59,372 nt of DNA, taken from the NCBI GenBank assembly GCA_902576415.1, contig CACGVZ010000007.1, positions 1 through 59,372 on the forward strand, written 5' to 3'. Origin of the DNA: an uncultured Prochlorococcus sp. Its GTDB lineage: Bacteria; Cyanobacteriota; Cyanobacteriia; PCC-6307; Cyanobiaceae. Shown here piece after piece: positions 46,633-56,435 of this stretch. The notes beneath the pieces are model-generated. The model saw only the letters and a program-made list of their open reading frames with translations, did not search any database and was not told the DNA's origin. The translations under genes and the position numbers were made by a program. Numbering within the stretch: the stretch's first letter is position 1; each line of letters opens with the position of its first letter.

Positions 46633-48105
46633 ATGCAATTTTCCACATTCCAAAAAAATCTAGATAACTGGCAAGGTGCTTCATTAATTTTTGGAGTTTT
46701 AGAGGAAGAAATTTCAAGCCAACTTGAAAATATAAAATTTGTTATTGACCCAAAATTATTACTAAAAAAAGTTACTCAAAAAAAATTTAAAGGAGAAAAA
46801 GGAAAAACTTTAAGCTTTGAATTTTTAGATCAAAAATTAGAAACTTTAACCATAGTTGGTCTTGGCAAATCGAAGGAACTAAATAAAAGTGATATAGAAA
46901 ACTCTATAGGAAATATAGTTAGGAAAACAGTTGATAAAAATGAAAAAATCAGCATCTTGCTACCTTGGGAATTTATAAATTCACAACTAGAAATAAATCA
47001 ATTAGCAGAGTCAGTCAGATTATCTGCTTATAAGGACAATAGATTCAATAAGAAAAGAGATGAAAAGAAAGTTCTTAAAGAAATAGAGTTTTTAAATTTA
47101 AAAGAATTTGAGAATATTAGTTTTGAAGAGACAGCACAAATATGTGAAGGTGTAGAACTAGCTAGAAAACTTGTAGCTGCCCCTCCAAACAGTCTTACGC
47201 CTCAGGAAATGTCTATACAAGCTTCTCAAATAGCTAAAGATCATGGTTTGGAAGTAAAAATTTTAGAGGCAAAAGATTGTGAAGATTTAGGAATGGGTGC
47301 ATATTTAGCTGTAGCAAAAGGTTCTGATCTAGATCCTAAATTTATACATCTTACTTTGAAGTCAGAGGGGCCTATTAAAGAAAAGATTGCCCTTGTTGGG
47401 AAGGGTTTAACCTTTGATTCGGGAGGATACAATCTGAAAGTAGGAGCATCTCAAATTGAAATGATGAAATATGATATGGGCGGAAGCGCTGCAGTTTTAG
47501 GAGCAGCAAAAGCACTTGGAGCAATAAAACCAAAGGGATTGGAAATACATTTTATTGTGGCATCTTGCGAAAACATGATAAATGGATCTGCAGTACATCC
47601 TGGAGATGTAGTTAAAGCATCTAATGGTAAGACAATTGAAATAAATAACACTGATGCAGAGGGCAGACTCACATTAGCTGACGCTTTAACTTACGCATCA
47701 AATTTAAAACCAGATTCAATAATAGATCTCGCAACTTTAACAGGAGCTATTGTAGTTGCATTAGGGAATGATGTAGCTGGATTCTGGAGCAATAATGATG
47801 ATCTAGCAAATGACCTAAAAGCCGCATCAGCCCAGTCTGGAGAAGAATTATGGCAAATGCCTTTACAAAAATCTTATAAAGAAGGTTTAAAGTCTCATAT
47901 AGCTGACATGAAAAATACAGGCCCTAGAGCAGGTGGCTCAATAACTGCTGCTTTGTTTTTAGAGGAATTCTTTGATAAGGAGATTAAATGGGCTCATATT
48001 GATATTGCTGGGACTTGTTGGACTGACAAGAATAAGGGTATTAACCCATCAGGTGCAACCGGTTTTGGAGTTAAAACTCTTGTTCAATGGATTAAAAACA
48101 AATAA
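46633..48105 (+). CDS. pepA: Leucyl aminopeptidase (M17)
   Basis: This is a two-metal aminopeptidase removing N-terminal residues. The signature [14 protein letters not shown] is near residue 338, and metal ligands are seen in [15 protein letters not shown] near residue 255 and [14 protein letters not shown] near residue 280. The variable N-terminal domain covers residues 1-170. Length 490 aa, complete. It is 24 bp after the GIY-YIG-like gene. Confidence 0.96.
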   Translation: MQFSTFQKNLDNWQGASLIFGVLEEEISSQLENIKFVIDPKLLLKKVTQKKFKGEKGKTLSFEFLDQKLETLTIVGLGKSKELNKSDIENSIGNIVRKTVDKNEKISILLPWEFINSQLEINQLAESVRLSAYKDNRFNKKRDEKKVLKEIEFLNLKEFENISFEETAQICEGVELARKLVAAPPNSLTPQEMSIQASQIAKDHGLEVKILEAKDCEDLGMGAYLAVAKGSDLDPKFIHLTLKSEGPIKEKIALVGKGLTFDSGGYNLKVGASQIEMMKYDMGGSAAVLGAAKALGAIKPKGLEIHFIVASCENMINGSAVHPGDVVKASNGKTIEINNTDAEGRLTLADALTYASNLKPDSIIDLATLTGAIVVALGNDVAGFWSNNDDLANDLKAASAQSGEELWQMPLQKSYKEGLKSHIADMKNTGPRAGGSITAALFLEEFFDKEIKWAHIDIAGTCWTDKNKGINPSGATGFGVKTLVQWIKNK

Positions 48106-48116
48106 CTATATTTAAA

Positions 48117-48719
48117 TCATTCATTCCAAAGATTTGTTGATCTAGCGTTATCTCCCCATAATTTATCCAACCTCTGATCTCTCCCACATGAGAATCTATA
48201 GAACTTATATTTTAATTCATTTCTCTCAGCAAAATCCTGATGATATTCTTCAGCTAACCAAAATTGACCTTTTGATTTAAGTTCTACAGATATTTTTTCT
48301 AATGGCACACGCAATTCATTAGAGGCGGAAACAACTGCATTTATTGCATCACTTTCCTCAGTTGCATCTTTGAAAAAGATCACTGGCCTATAAGAATCTC
48401 CACGATCACAAAATTGACCCTTACCGTCCAGAGGATCAATATTTCTGAAATAAAGCCTAAATATCTCTGGTAAAGTTACCAATTTGGGATCATAGTCCAC
48501 CAAAACTACTTCTTGATGTCCTTCATGATTTTCGTAGGTAGGATTTTGCAAGTCTCCACCTGCATAGCCACTTTGCACGAAATTTATCCCCTTTAATGAC
48601 TCTAAATCATGCTCTAAACACCAAAAACAACCCCCTGCAAGAATCAATTCTTCTGCAAAAGCGTTTACAGGATTAATAAAAATTGAAAGAGCAATTATTA
48701 GAGGTAAAAAATATTTCAT
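48117..48719 (-). CDS. msrA: Peptide methionine sulfoxide reductase MsrA, exported
   Basis: It repairs oxidised methionine (S form). The catalytic GGCFWCLEHDLE starts at residue 29 (Cys31). A signal peptide occupies residues 1-22 (PLIIALSIFINPVNAFA), so the enzyme acts outside the cytoplasm. YAGGDLQNPTYENH and the C-terminal AEEYHQDFAERN are also family motifs. Length 200 aa. It lies 16 bp downstream of lpxB. Confidence 0.93.
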   Translation of the reverse strand: MKYFLPLIIALSIFINPVNAFAEELILAGGCFWCLEHDLESLKGINFVQSGYAGGDLQNPTYENHEGHQEVVLVDYDPKLVTLPEIFRLYFRNIDPLDGKGQFCDRGDSYRPVIFFKDATEESDAINAVVSASNELRVPLEKISVELKSKGQFWLAEEYHQDFAERNELKYKFYRFSCGRDQRLDKLWGDNARSTNLWNE

Positions 48720-48735
48720 TTTTTTATTATAAAGT

Positions 48736-49914
48736 TCAAATTATCGAATTAATAATCTCTTTAGCAGCTCTCTTTACTACGCCTTCTTCACCTAATTCTT
48801 TTTTTAAAAAAGCATAACCTTTTTTTATTTTTATTTTTTCTGATTTCCCCTCAAGAATCCTACAAGATTTATAGAAGATTTTCTTTTCATCAAACTCTTT
48901 CTGTACAAACTCAGGTATTATTAATTTATTAACTAACAAATTTACAGGGGAAATAAATCTTACTTTGAAATTAAGAATATATCTTGCAATAAAAGCTGTT
49001 ATTTTACTTACTCTATAACCAACAATCTGCGGTATTCCATATAATGACAATTCCATATTAACTGTCCCTGATTTGCAAAGAGCAATTTTTGTGAGCGAAT
49101 AGATATAAGGCTTTAATCTTGCATTATCTTTTTGAGAAATCACATGTCCTACGACTTTATATTTTCTAAAGGCATTTTCAAATCTTTTATCAAAAACTTC
49201 CCTACAGGAGAGGATATAAACAACCAAATTTGGATATTTTTGTTGTAATTTTCTAGCCGTCTTCATAAAAGTAGGTAATATATATTTCAATTCTTGAGGT
49301 CTTGAAGCAGGCATTAAAAGTAAGATGTTTTGATTTGGATTAAGTTTCAGAATTGTTCTAGCATTTTTCTTTAGAGGAAGTTTTTTTGTCAAATCAATCA
49401 TTGGATGTCCAACCCATAAAACATTTCCACCCATCTTTTTATAAAAAGCGGCTTCTTTCTTGAAGATCGCAAAAATTTTATCTGAAAAATTTATTAAATT
49501 AGTAGAAGTATTATTCCCAACCCTCCAGGCCCACTCTTGAGGAGCGATATAGTAAAAAATTGGAATTTTAGTCTTCGATCTTTTTAATTTAATTCCAATT
49601 TTTATGTTAGGGCCCATATAGTCAATCAAAATTAAGCAATCTGGAGGATATTTCTTTAATAATTTATAAAATCTTTTTTGGATTCTTATTGTTGGAAAAA
49701 TAAGAGGTAGAGCCTCCCAAATTCCAATGGCACTAATGGATGTAGTATCTTGAAGAATTTTTACACCCTCTTTTTTCATCCTTTCACCGCCTAATCCACA
49801 AATTTCTAAGTCTATAGATTTTTTTTTCGCTTCTTCTAATAATGCTTTTGATAACAAACTTCCATGTAAATCTCCAGAGACTTCTCCAGTACTTATAAAT
49901 ATCTTTTTATTCAT
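48736..49914 (-). CDS. lpxB: Lipid-A-disaccharide synthase
   Basis: This GT19 glycosyltransferase joins UDP-diacylglucosamine and lipid X. ISTGEVSGDLHGSLL near residue 6, YYIAPQEWAWR near residue 118, VGHPMID and KSGTVNMELSLYGIPQIVGYR near residue 278 are signatures. Length 392 aa. The gene overlaps lpxA by 4 bp and closes the bamA-lpxC-fabZ-lpxA-lpxB run. Confidence 0.95.
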   Translation of the reverse strand: MNKKIFISTGEVSGDLHGSLLSKALLEEAKKKSIDLEICGLGGERMKKEGVKILQDTTSISAIGIWEALPLIFPTIRIQKRFYKLLKKYPPDCLILIDYMGPNIKIGIKLKRSKTKIPIFYYIAPQEWAWRVGNNTSTNLINFSDKIFAIFKKEAAFYKKMGGNVLWVGHPMIDLTKKLPLKKNARTILKLNPNQNILLLMPASRPQELKYILPTFMKTARKLQQKYPNLVVYILSCREVFDKRFENAFRKYKVVGHVISQKDNARLKPYIYSLTKIALCKSGTVNMELSLYGIPQIVGYRVSKITAFIARYILNFKVRFISPVNLLVNKLIIPEFVQKEFDEKKIFYKSCRILEGKSEKIKIKKGYAFLKKELGEEGVVKRAAKEIINSII

Positions 49915-50765
49915 AAATTTACTACAGGCATTGGTCCTCGTCTCCCTTGAGATATTGATTCCTTGAGGAAATTACATAATTTTGAAGATGAAAGATCTAA
50001 TTCTTCTTTCATTAATTTTTCTAATGAATTTGAAATCGCATCACTAGATTTAAAGAGAAGATTCCAACTACTTTGGAGTAATTTTAAATCAAAATCTTTA
50101 TTTTCCATTAAACCACTCCTTTTGATCCCAATCCTATTCAAACCTCTCAATCTTCCTGGATGACCCTCGGCCAAGCAAAAAGGAGGTACATCTCTATCTA
50201 CTCTAGTCATTCCTCCAATCATCGCTAAGTAACCAATATGTACGAATTGATGAATACCTAAACAGCCACCAATAACAGCTTTATCTTCAATCTTTACATG
50301 TCCTGCAACTTGAACACTATTTGATAAAACTATCCCATTCGCAAGTTCACAATTATGACCTATGTGGCTATAAGCCATCAACAAATTATTATTACCAATA
50401 ATAGTTTTTTCACCTTCATCAGTTGCCTTATTAATAGTTACGCATTCTCTAAAAGTATTATTATCTCCAATTATTACTTCAGTAGATGCACCTTTATATT
50501 TAAGATCTTGAGGATCCAGACCTATAAAAACATTTGGGAAAACTTTATTATTAATACCAATTTTAGTTCTTCCAGCGATGACAGCATTTGGGCCTATTGC
50601 GGTCCCTTTTCCGATAGTCACATTAGGGCCGATAATTGCTCCTTGAGAAATAATGACACCATCATGAAGTTCGGCACTTGGATCAACAAAAGAGTTTGGG
50701 TGCACTTTTACACCACTAATGCTTGCCTTTGATTCAGTATTTTTATTATCCATATCTCTAATCAA
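49911..50765 (-). CDS. lpxA: UDP-N-acetylglucosamine O-acyltransferase
   Basis: This is the first acylation of lipid A synthesis. Left-handed beta-helix hexapeptides fill residues 17-200 ([20 protein letters not shown] and [17 protein letters not shown]). The catalytic histidine is in [12 protein letters not shown], and [11 protein letters not shown] begins the helical C-terminus. Length 284 aa. The start overlaps fabZ by 8 bp; ATG 50753 is an alternative. Confidence 0.95.
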   Translation of the reverse strand: MIRDMDNKNTESKASISGVKVHPNSFVDPSAELHDGVIISQGAIIGPNVTIGKGTAIGPNAVIAGRTKIGINNKVFPNVFIGLDPQDLKYKGASTEVIIGDNNTFRECVTINKATDEGEKTIIGNNNLLMAYSHIGHNCELANGIVLSNSVQVAGHVKIEDKAVIGGCLGIHQFVHIGYLAMIGGMTRVDRDVPPFCLAEGHPGRLRGLNRIGIKRSGLMENKDFDLKLLQSSWNLLFKSSDAISNSLEKLMKEELDLSSSKLCNFLKESISQGRRGPMPVVNL

Positions 50766-51216
50766 CTAATGAGAACATCAATTCTCCAGCACAAACTAAC
50801 TTCCCATCAACATGTGCTTCACCTTTAACCTTGCCAAATCTTTGTCTTTTAATACTTAATAATTCACAAGAAATTATCAATTGATCTCCAGGCACAACAG
50901 GTTTTCTAAATTTAACGTTATTTATTCCAGCGAAGACGAAAAGTCCTTTAGGAAGATCAGGCATTTGAGTTACTATTATCCCCCCAACTTGAGCCATTGA
51001 TTCAACAATAAGAACTCCAGGCATTAAGGGCCTTTCAGGGAAATGTCCTTGAAATTGAGGCTCATTAACGGTTACATTTTTTACTGCGACAGCCCTCTCA
51101 CCAGGAATATTCTCTATGACTTTATCCACAAGAGCGAAAGGATATCTATGAGGTAATAAACCTAGTATTTTCTCAGAGGAGAGTTGATTATTTTCACTGG
51201 ATAATTTCTTTTCCAA
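50758..51216 (-). CDS. fabZ: 3-hydroxyacyl-ACP dehydratase FabZ
   Basis: This hot-dog-fold dehydratase works in fatty acid elongation. The catalytic His and Glu are in [18 protein letters not shown] and ESMAQVGG (residues 54-78). [16 protein letters not shown] begins the domain near residue 20. Length 152 aa. Placed in the lipid A operon, where it shares 3-hydroxyacyl-ACP with LpxA. Confidence 0.96.
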   Translation of the reverse strand: MEKKLSSENNQLSSEKILGLLPHRYPFALVDKVIENIPGERAVAVKNVTVNEPQFQGHFPERPLMPGVLIVESMAQVGGIIVTQMPDLPKGLFVFAGINNVKFRKPVVPGDQLIISCELLSIKRQRFGKVKGEAHVDGKLVCAGELMFSLVD

Positions 51217-51233
51217 AATAATTAAAGATGAAG

Positions 51234-52070
51234 TTAATTGTTTAGCGATGAGGCCAATGAAGCATTTAAAGAATGTGATCCTTTATAAACTAAAATTTGA
51301 GCCTTAGGTAACCCTACCAAAGCCAAGTCCCCAATTAGGTCCAAAATTTTATGTCTTATTGGTTCATTATCAAATCTTAATGGTGGATTAACCCATCCAT
51401 CTCCATCACACACAAGGGCATTTTCCAAACTTCCTCCCTTAATTAATCCAAGTTCACTTAACTCTTGAAATTGATCCTTAAAACCAAATGTTCTTGCTGG
51501 AGCAATCATTTCAACAAAACTTTTTGGATTTAAATCGATCACAAAAGTTTGATTTCCAATTGCTTTATAGGGAAAACTTATAGTTGATATGATTGTAAGT
51601 TTTTCGGAGGGAATTGCAGCGATAATCGAGTCTTCTTTATTTAGAATTATTGATTTATTAATCCCCCGAAAAAAATTATCTGGCTTAGGTGACTTTTTTA
51701 TACCTACTTCTTCAAAATTTCTAACCCACTGAATTGCCGATCCATCCAAAAGCGGGATCTCTTTTCCATCAACCTCAATATGTATATAACTTAATCCACA
51801 CCCAGCCATTGAAGATAATAAATGTTCAATAGTATATAAATTTCTTCGACCAAGTTTAACAGCCGTACAAAGCATCGTACTTCCTATTAAATCTTGAGTT
51901 AGCTTAAAAATTTCGTCGGGCTTATCTTTAAATGAAATATAATAACCTTCTTTTTCATAAGAAGAAATTGTTACTCTTGTTGTATCGCCACTATGAAGAC
52001 CTATACCCTCTCTGGAAATATCACCAGCTAAGGTATAACAATGATCATAATTAGAAGGCCAAGAAAACAC
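51234..52070 (-). CDS. lpxC: UDP-3-O-acyl-N-acetylglucosamine deacetylase
   Basis: This zinc amidase is the committed step of lipid A synthesis. Zinc ligands are expected in [12 protein letters not shown] near residue 85 and in [17 protein letters not shown] near residue 240. The opening [18 protein letters not shown] is typical. Length 278 aa. It abuts bamA with no gap. LpxD is not in the window, although the pathway needs it. Confidence 0.95.
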   Translation of the reverse strand: MFSWPSNYDHCYTLAGDISREGIGLHSGDTTRVTISSYEKEGYYISFKDKPDEIFKLTQDLIGSTMLCTAVKLGRRNLYTIEHLLSSMAGCGLSYIHIEVDGKEIPLLDGSAIQWVRNFEEVGIKKSPKPDNFFRGINKSIILNKEDSIIAAIPSEKLTIISTISFPYKAIGNQTFVIDLNPKSFVEMIAPARTFGFKDQFQELSELGLIKGGSLENALVCDGDGWVNPPLRFDNEPIRHKILDLIGDLALVGLPKAQILVYKGSHSLNASLASSLNN

Positions 52071-54227
52071 TTAAAACTTCCATCCAACTCCTAGTGTATA
52101 TCTCCAATCTCCACTTAGATCCTTACTAGCAACATCTAATCTTAATGGGCCAATTGGAGTTTTCACTCCAATCGAACCTCCAAACGAATAACCTGAACCA
52201 GATTTCTGTAATAATTTACCAGGTTTTCCTGGAACATCCTTTTGAGAGCCTAAATCACTTCCTGCATCAGCGAATAAAGCTCCTGTTAGCATTTTCCAAA
52301 TAGGGAATCTGTACTCTACTGTGCCCTCAACAAAACTTTTACTTACAGCCAAGTCACAAGATCCCCAACCTCTAACAGATGATGTCCCTCCCATACAAAA
52401 TGCTTCATAAGGAGGCAATTCCCCAATAATAGTTCCAGCTTTAAGTTGAAAGCCTATAGCTTGAGGACAATCTTCACTATTTCCATTACTAGACTTACAT
52501 TCTTTGGTTAGATTTATAAATCTTGTTGGTATGAAATATGAATATGAGGCTCTCATTCTATTAAAAGTTGGTGATTTGTGACCCATTGAAACAAATTGTT
52601 CTGTACCAAAGGTTAATTTATTTCCTGAAGTTGGATTTACAGAATTATTCAAATTATTTCTAGATGTACTTGCAATAACACTTACTAATATATTTTCATT
52701 GGGGCATGTACCATCATCTGGAGTAAAACCAATACAAATAATATCACTTATATTGCCTGTAGTTGGCGTCATATCACCATATGGTTTTTTATTCCCATCA
52801 CCATCAATCAACCTTACTTTCTTAAAGTTCATACCTGTAAGAACTCTCCATTTAGCCACTTTAAATGGATCCCCACCATTAAGAGGCCTCGAAAAGGAAA
52901 ATCCACCGCCAGATTTTTCTAGAACTATTGACGAAAAAGAATCCGCAGTTGAAGTATTTTTATTATCTACAGCATATATTCGTCCATTATTTTCGCTTTT
53001 GAATTCTTGAGGGTAATCTCTACTTAGAAATAAATTTGTTCTGAAAGAAGTTTTATGTTTATCACCTTTAATCCATGGATCAAATAAAGAAAAATTATAG
53101 GTTGTTGAATATTCACCAAAATTTAGATTGATTTTTGTAGACCAGGCTCTTCCCAGTGTATTTGTTTCCTGCAAACCAATTGAGGCGAAAACACCTGAAC
53201 CATTACTATAACCAAGTCCACCTGTTAATGATCCTGTTCTTTGTTCGCTCAAATCTAAATAAATTATGACTTGGCCGGGATTTAAACTATCAGGACCAAG
53301 AGACACTTTTACATCATCAAATAATGATGTGGCGTAGAGTCGATTGATATCAGCTTGTAAAGTTTTTCTATTAAATATAGTGCCAGGTTTTGTTTTTAAC
53401 TCTCTCTCTATGACCCAGTCTTTTGTTTTTCCTTTTCTAGGTTTCCCATCGATAATAGATTCACCATCAGCTCCTTGGAATCTAAACTGTACATCAGATA
53501 TGATTCCTTCAGAAACATTTAAGGTTACTATTCCATTTTCAGATATCCTATCTGGGCCTTTAATTCTAGCTAAGGAATAACCTTCACTTTCATAACGCTT
53601 TTTTATAATTTCAATTTTATTTTGTAATTCATTAAGGTTAAGAGTTGTGCCATAAAAATTTTTAAAAATATCATCTACATATTCATTGGAAATTAGTGAG
53701 TTTTTTGGTTGAAGTTCAACTTTTTTTAAAATTGGATTAGGCACTATATTTACTATTAGCCTCACTCCTAATGGTCCGTCTTGAGACTTTATTTTCACTC
53801 CTGAAAACCAACCACTAGCATAGATTGAATTTAGGTCACGATTTAAAATTTCGTTATCAACAATACTACCAGGCTTGATACTCATAGAATCATATGCAGC
53901 TAATTCAAGTTTTCTGCCCTCAGGATGATTTTCCCAACCTTCGATAATGATTTCTGATATGAGAGCACTTTCTTTATTAATTTTGTTTTCATTTTCTGCT
54001 ACTAAGAAATTTGTTTCTTGTTTTATATCAAATTCTTGATTTAAAACATTTTTATTAATTTCTAGAGTTTTAATTGCTTGCTCAAAGTCATTTGGCAAAT
54101 ACTTAGCAGCTAATTCTGAATTGTTTGAAAGTAAAATTAAGGGTGAAAAAGTGATATTTGAAAAAACTTTACTAAATTTTAAAAAATGTTTCTGCATAGT
54201 TTTTTTAATTATGGAAAGTAACAACAT
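52071..54227 (-). CDS. bamA: Omp85/BamA-type outer membrane assembly protein
   Basis: This beta-barrel insertase is of the Omp85/Toc75 family. An N-terminal hydrophobic export segment precedes POTRA repeats from about residue 85 (ISEIIIEGWENHPEG, then a second and a third near VTLNVSEGIISDVQFRFQG). The barrel starts near GSLTGGLGYSNGSGVFASIG. The lid loop signature is GGTSSVRGWGSCDLA near residue 615. Three POTRAs match cyanobacterial Omp85. Length 718 aa; ends with the aromatic WKF typical of barrels. ATG 54197 is another possible start. Confidence 0.94.
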   Translation of the reverse strand: MLLLSIIKKTMQKHFLKFSKVFSNITFSPLILLSNNSELAAKYLPNDFEQAIKTLEINKNVLNQEFDIKQETNFLVAENENKINKESALISEIIIEGWENHPEGRKLELAAYDSMSIKPGSIVDNEILNRDLNSIYASGWFSGVKIKSQDGPLGVRLIVNIVPNPILKKVELQPKNSLISNEYVDDIFKNFYGTTLNLNELQNKIEIIKKRYESEGYSLARIKGPDRISENGIVTLNVSEGIISDVQFRFQGADGESIIDGKPRKGKTKDWVIERELKTKPGTIFNRKTLQADINRLYATSLFDDVKVSLGPDSLNPGQVIIYLDLSEQRTGSLTGGLGYSNGSGVFASIGLQETNTLGRAWSTKINLNFGEYSTTYNFSLFDPWIKGDKHKTSFRTNLFLSRDYPQEFKSENNGRIYAVDNKNTSTADSFSSIVLEKSGGGFSFSRPLNGGDPFKVAKWRVLTGMNFKKVRLIDGDGNKKPYGDMTPTTGNISDIICIGFTPDDGTCPNENILVSVIASTSRNNLNNSVNPTSGNKLTFGTEQFVSMGHKSPTFNRMRASYSYFIPTRFINLTKECKSSNGNSEDCPQAIGFQLKAGTIIGELPPYEAFCMGGTSSVRGWGSCDLAVSKSFVEGTVEYRFPIWKMLTGALFADAGSDLGSQKDVPGKPGKLLQKSGSGYSFGGSIGVKTPIGPLRLDVASKDLSGDWRYTLGVGWKF

Positions 54228-54236
54228 TCATTGAAT

Positions 54237-54965
54237 TTAAATGAATTCATTTATTCTTCGGTTAATTTCACTATAAGCTTCAATTAAACCACCTAAATCA
54301 TTCCTAAATCTGTCTTTATCTAGACTTACTATTGTATCATTTTTCTGATTAAGATCCCATAATCTGCAATTATCGGGACTTATCTCATCCCCAAGAAGTA
54401 TCTTTTTTTCAAAATCATAGCCAAACTCCAATTTGAAATCTACGAGTTGAAGCCGAATATTTTTAAAAAAACTTTTAAGGATTACATTAATTCTTAGAGT
54501 TAAATCGATTATTAAATCTAAATCTTGAGAGCTTATAATATTCATTAATTCAATCCTATCTTTTGTAATAATAGGATCATTCAGTTCATCATTCTTAAGA
54601 TAGATATCAATTAATGGTTTTGCCAAAATAGTACCTGGTTTAATAGTCGTTTGTTTACACAAAGATCCATAAGCTGTATTTCTTAGAACAATTTCCAAGG
54701 GAATTACTTTTATTTTTTTTGCGATCATTATATTTTCATTTTTGAGTTCGATAAAGTGAGTTGGAATATTATTACTTATGAGGATTTCAAAAATTCTTGC
54801 ACTTATTAAGCAATTAAGTTTCCCCTTCCCTTCAAACTTTGCTTTTTTCAATGCATTAAAAGCTGTAGCATCATCTTTAAATTCAATTATTACTTTATCT
54901 GAATCATCATGAGAAAAAACTTTTTTTGCTTTACCTTCATAAATCAACTCGTATTTATTATTCAT
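54237..54965 (-). CDS. purC: SAICAR synthase
   Basis: This purine pathway ligase condenses CAIR with aspartate. YEGKAKKVFSHDDSDKVIIE near residue 9, FKDDATAFNALKKA, RNTAYGSLC and LVDFKLEFG near residue 178 with LLGDEISPDNCRLWD near residue 192 are the motifs. Length 242 aa. It is divergent from purD, 134 bp apart; 9 bp upstream of bamA on the same strand, so the outer-membrane run may start at the purC promoter. Confidence 0.96.
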   Translation of the reverse strand: MNNKYELIYEGKAKKVFSHDDSDKVIIEFKDDATAFNALKKAKFEGKGKLNCLISARIFEILISNNIPTHFIELKNENIMIAKKIKVIPLEIVLRNTAYGSLCKQTTIKPGTILAKPLIDIYLKNDELNDPIITKDRIELMNIISSQDLDLIIDLTLRINVILKSFFKNIRLQLVDFKLEFGYDFEKKILLGDEISPDNCRLWDLNQKNDTIVSLDKDRFRNDLGGLIEAYSEINRRINEFI

Positions 54966-55099
54966 TAAACCCTCATTTTATTACTAAAAGTATTATTTTT
55001 ATTTAACATATTTATTAGAGATCGACTATCTAGAAAAGTTTATTTCATTTTAACTAATTATTCATCGAAACCTCATAAACTTCAAGAAAAACAAATTTC

Positions 55100-56431
55100 A
55101 TGAGTATTAATTCAACAAGTTCTAAGGACTTACGTAAATTAGAAAATGTTTTAATAATTGGAAATGGCGGAAGAGAAAATTCTTTAGCTTGGGCAATTCA
55201 AAAAAATGAACTAGTCAAAAAAGTTTATTTAATCCCTGGCAACGCTGGTTCAGAAAGAATAAATAAATGTGAAAGAATAAAAATTGATATTATTAATAAA
55301 AACGAATTAGTCGAAAAGCTTAATTTTTTAAACATAGATCTAGTTGTGATAGGACCAGAAATACCTTTAGCAAATGGTCTAGCCGATTTTCTTCGAAAAA
55401 AAGACTTCAAAGTCTTTGGCCCGGGTAAAGATGGAGCAAGATTGGAATATAGCAAATCTTGGGCAAAAGAATTTATGAAAGACGCAAATATTCCAACTGC
55501 AAACTTTTGGAAAGTAAATTCTTTAGCAGAGGCCAAACAAATTATCTTTTCATCATTAATTCCACTTGTAGTAAAAGCGGATGGTCTAGCCTCAGGTAAA
55601 GGTGTTTTTATTCCTGATTCAAAAGATGAATGTTATGCAGCAGCAGAATCAATTTTTAATGGTAAGTTTGGCAAATCTGGGAACGTAGTGGTATTGGAAG
55701 AAAAAATTGAGGGCCCAGAAGTTTCAGTTTTTGCTCTATGTGATGGAGAGAGATACACATTACTCCCAACCGCTCAAGATCACAAACGTCTCAATGATAA
55801 TGATAAAGGTCCCAATACTGGAGGGATGGGTGCTTATTCTCCTACACCGCTTTTAACAAAAGATTACCTTGATAGAATAATCAAAGAGATAGTTGAACCG
55901 ACTATTGTTGAACTTAATAAAAAAAATATTGACTACAAAGGCGTAATTTATTTTGGTTTAATGATCACAGAATCTGGGCCCAAAGTTATAGAATACAATT
56001 GCAGGTTTGGAGATCCAGAATGCCAAACAATAATGCCTTTAATGGATCAAAATTTTGTATTTCTCTTAGAAAAATGTTCAATGGGAAATTTAACTGGTGA
56101 TGAAAAAATTGATACCTTGGATAAGGTTAGTGGTTGTGTAATAGCTACATCTAATGGTTACCCTCATGAGTATAAAACTGGCTTACCAATAAAGATAGGA
56201 AAAATTGACTCAAATGATTGTCAAATTTTCGACTCTGGTACATCTCTAAGTAAAAATGGTGAACTATTAACTGATGGTGGTAGAGTTTTAAGTATCGTCT
56301 GTCAAGATAAAGATTTCGATATGGCTTTTGAAAAAGCCTACAAAAATTTAAAAGAAATAAATTTTGATGGCATTTACTTTAGAAATGATATTGGTTATCA
56401 AGTTAGGAAAAACTTTTTAAAGAAAAATTAA
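55100..56431 (+). CDS. purD: Phosphoribosylamine--glycine ligase
   Basis: This ATP-grasp enzyme makes GAR from phosphoribosylamine. IIGNGGRENSLAWAI near residue 20, KADGLASGKGVFIP near residue 155, DHKRLNDNDKGPNTGGMGAY near residue 232 and EYNCRFGDPECQ near residue 300 are complete. Length 443 aa. The next gene, nblS, begins 4 bp later. Confidence 0.96.
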   Translation: MSINSTSSKDLRKLENVLIIGNGGRENSLAWAIQKNELVKKVYLIPGNAGSERINKCERIKIDIINKNELVEKLNFLNIDLVVIGPEIPLANGLADFLRKKDFKVFGPGKDGARLEYSKSWAKEFMKDANIPTANFWKVNSLAEAKQIIFSSLIPLVVKADGLASGKGVFIPDSKDECYAAAESIFNGKFGKSGNVVVLEEKIEGPEVSVFALCDGERYTLLPTAQDHKRLNDNDKGPNTGGMGAYSPTPLLTKDYLDRIIKEIVEPTIVELNKKNIDYKGVIYFGLMITESGPKVIEYNCRFGDPECQTIMPLMDQNFVFLLEKCSMGNLTGDEKIDTLDKVSGCVIATSNGYPHEYKTGLPIKIGKIDSNDCQIFDSGTSLSKNGELLTDGGRVLSIVCQDKDFDMAFEKAYKNLKEINFDGIYFRNDIGYQVRKNFLKKN

Positions 56432-56435
56432 GCTC

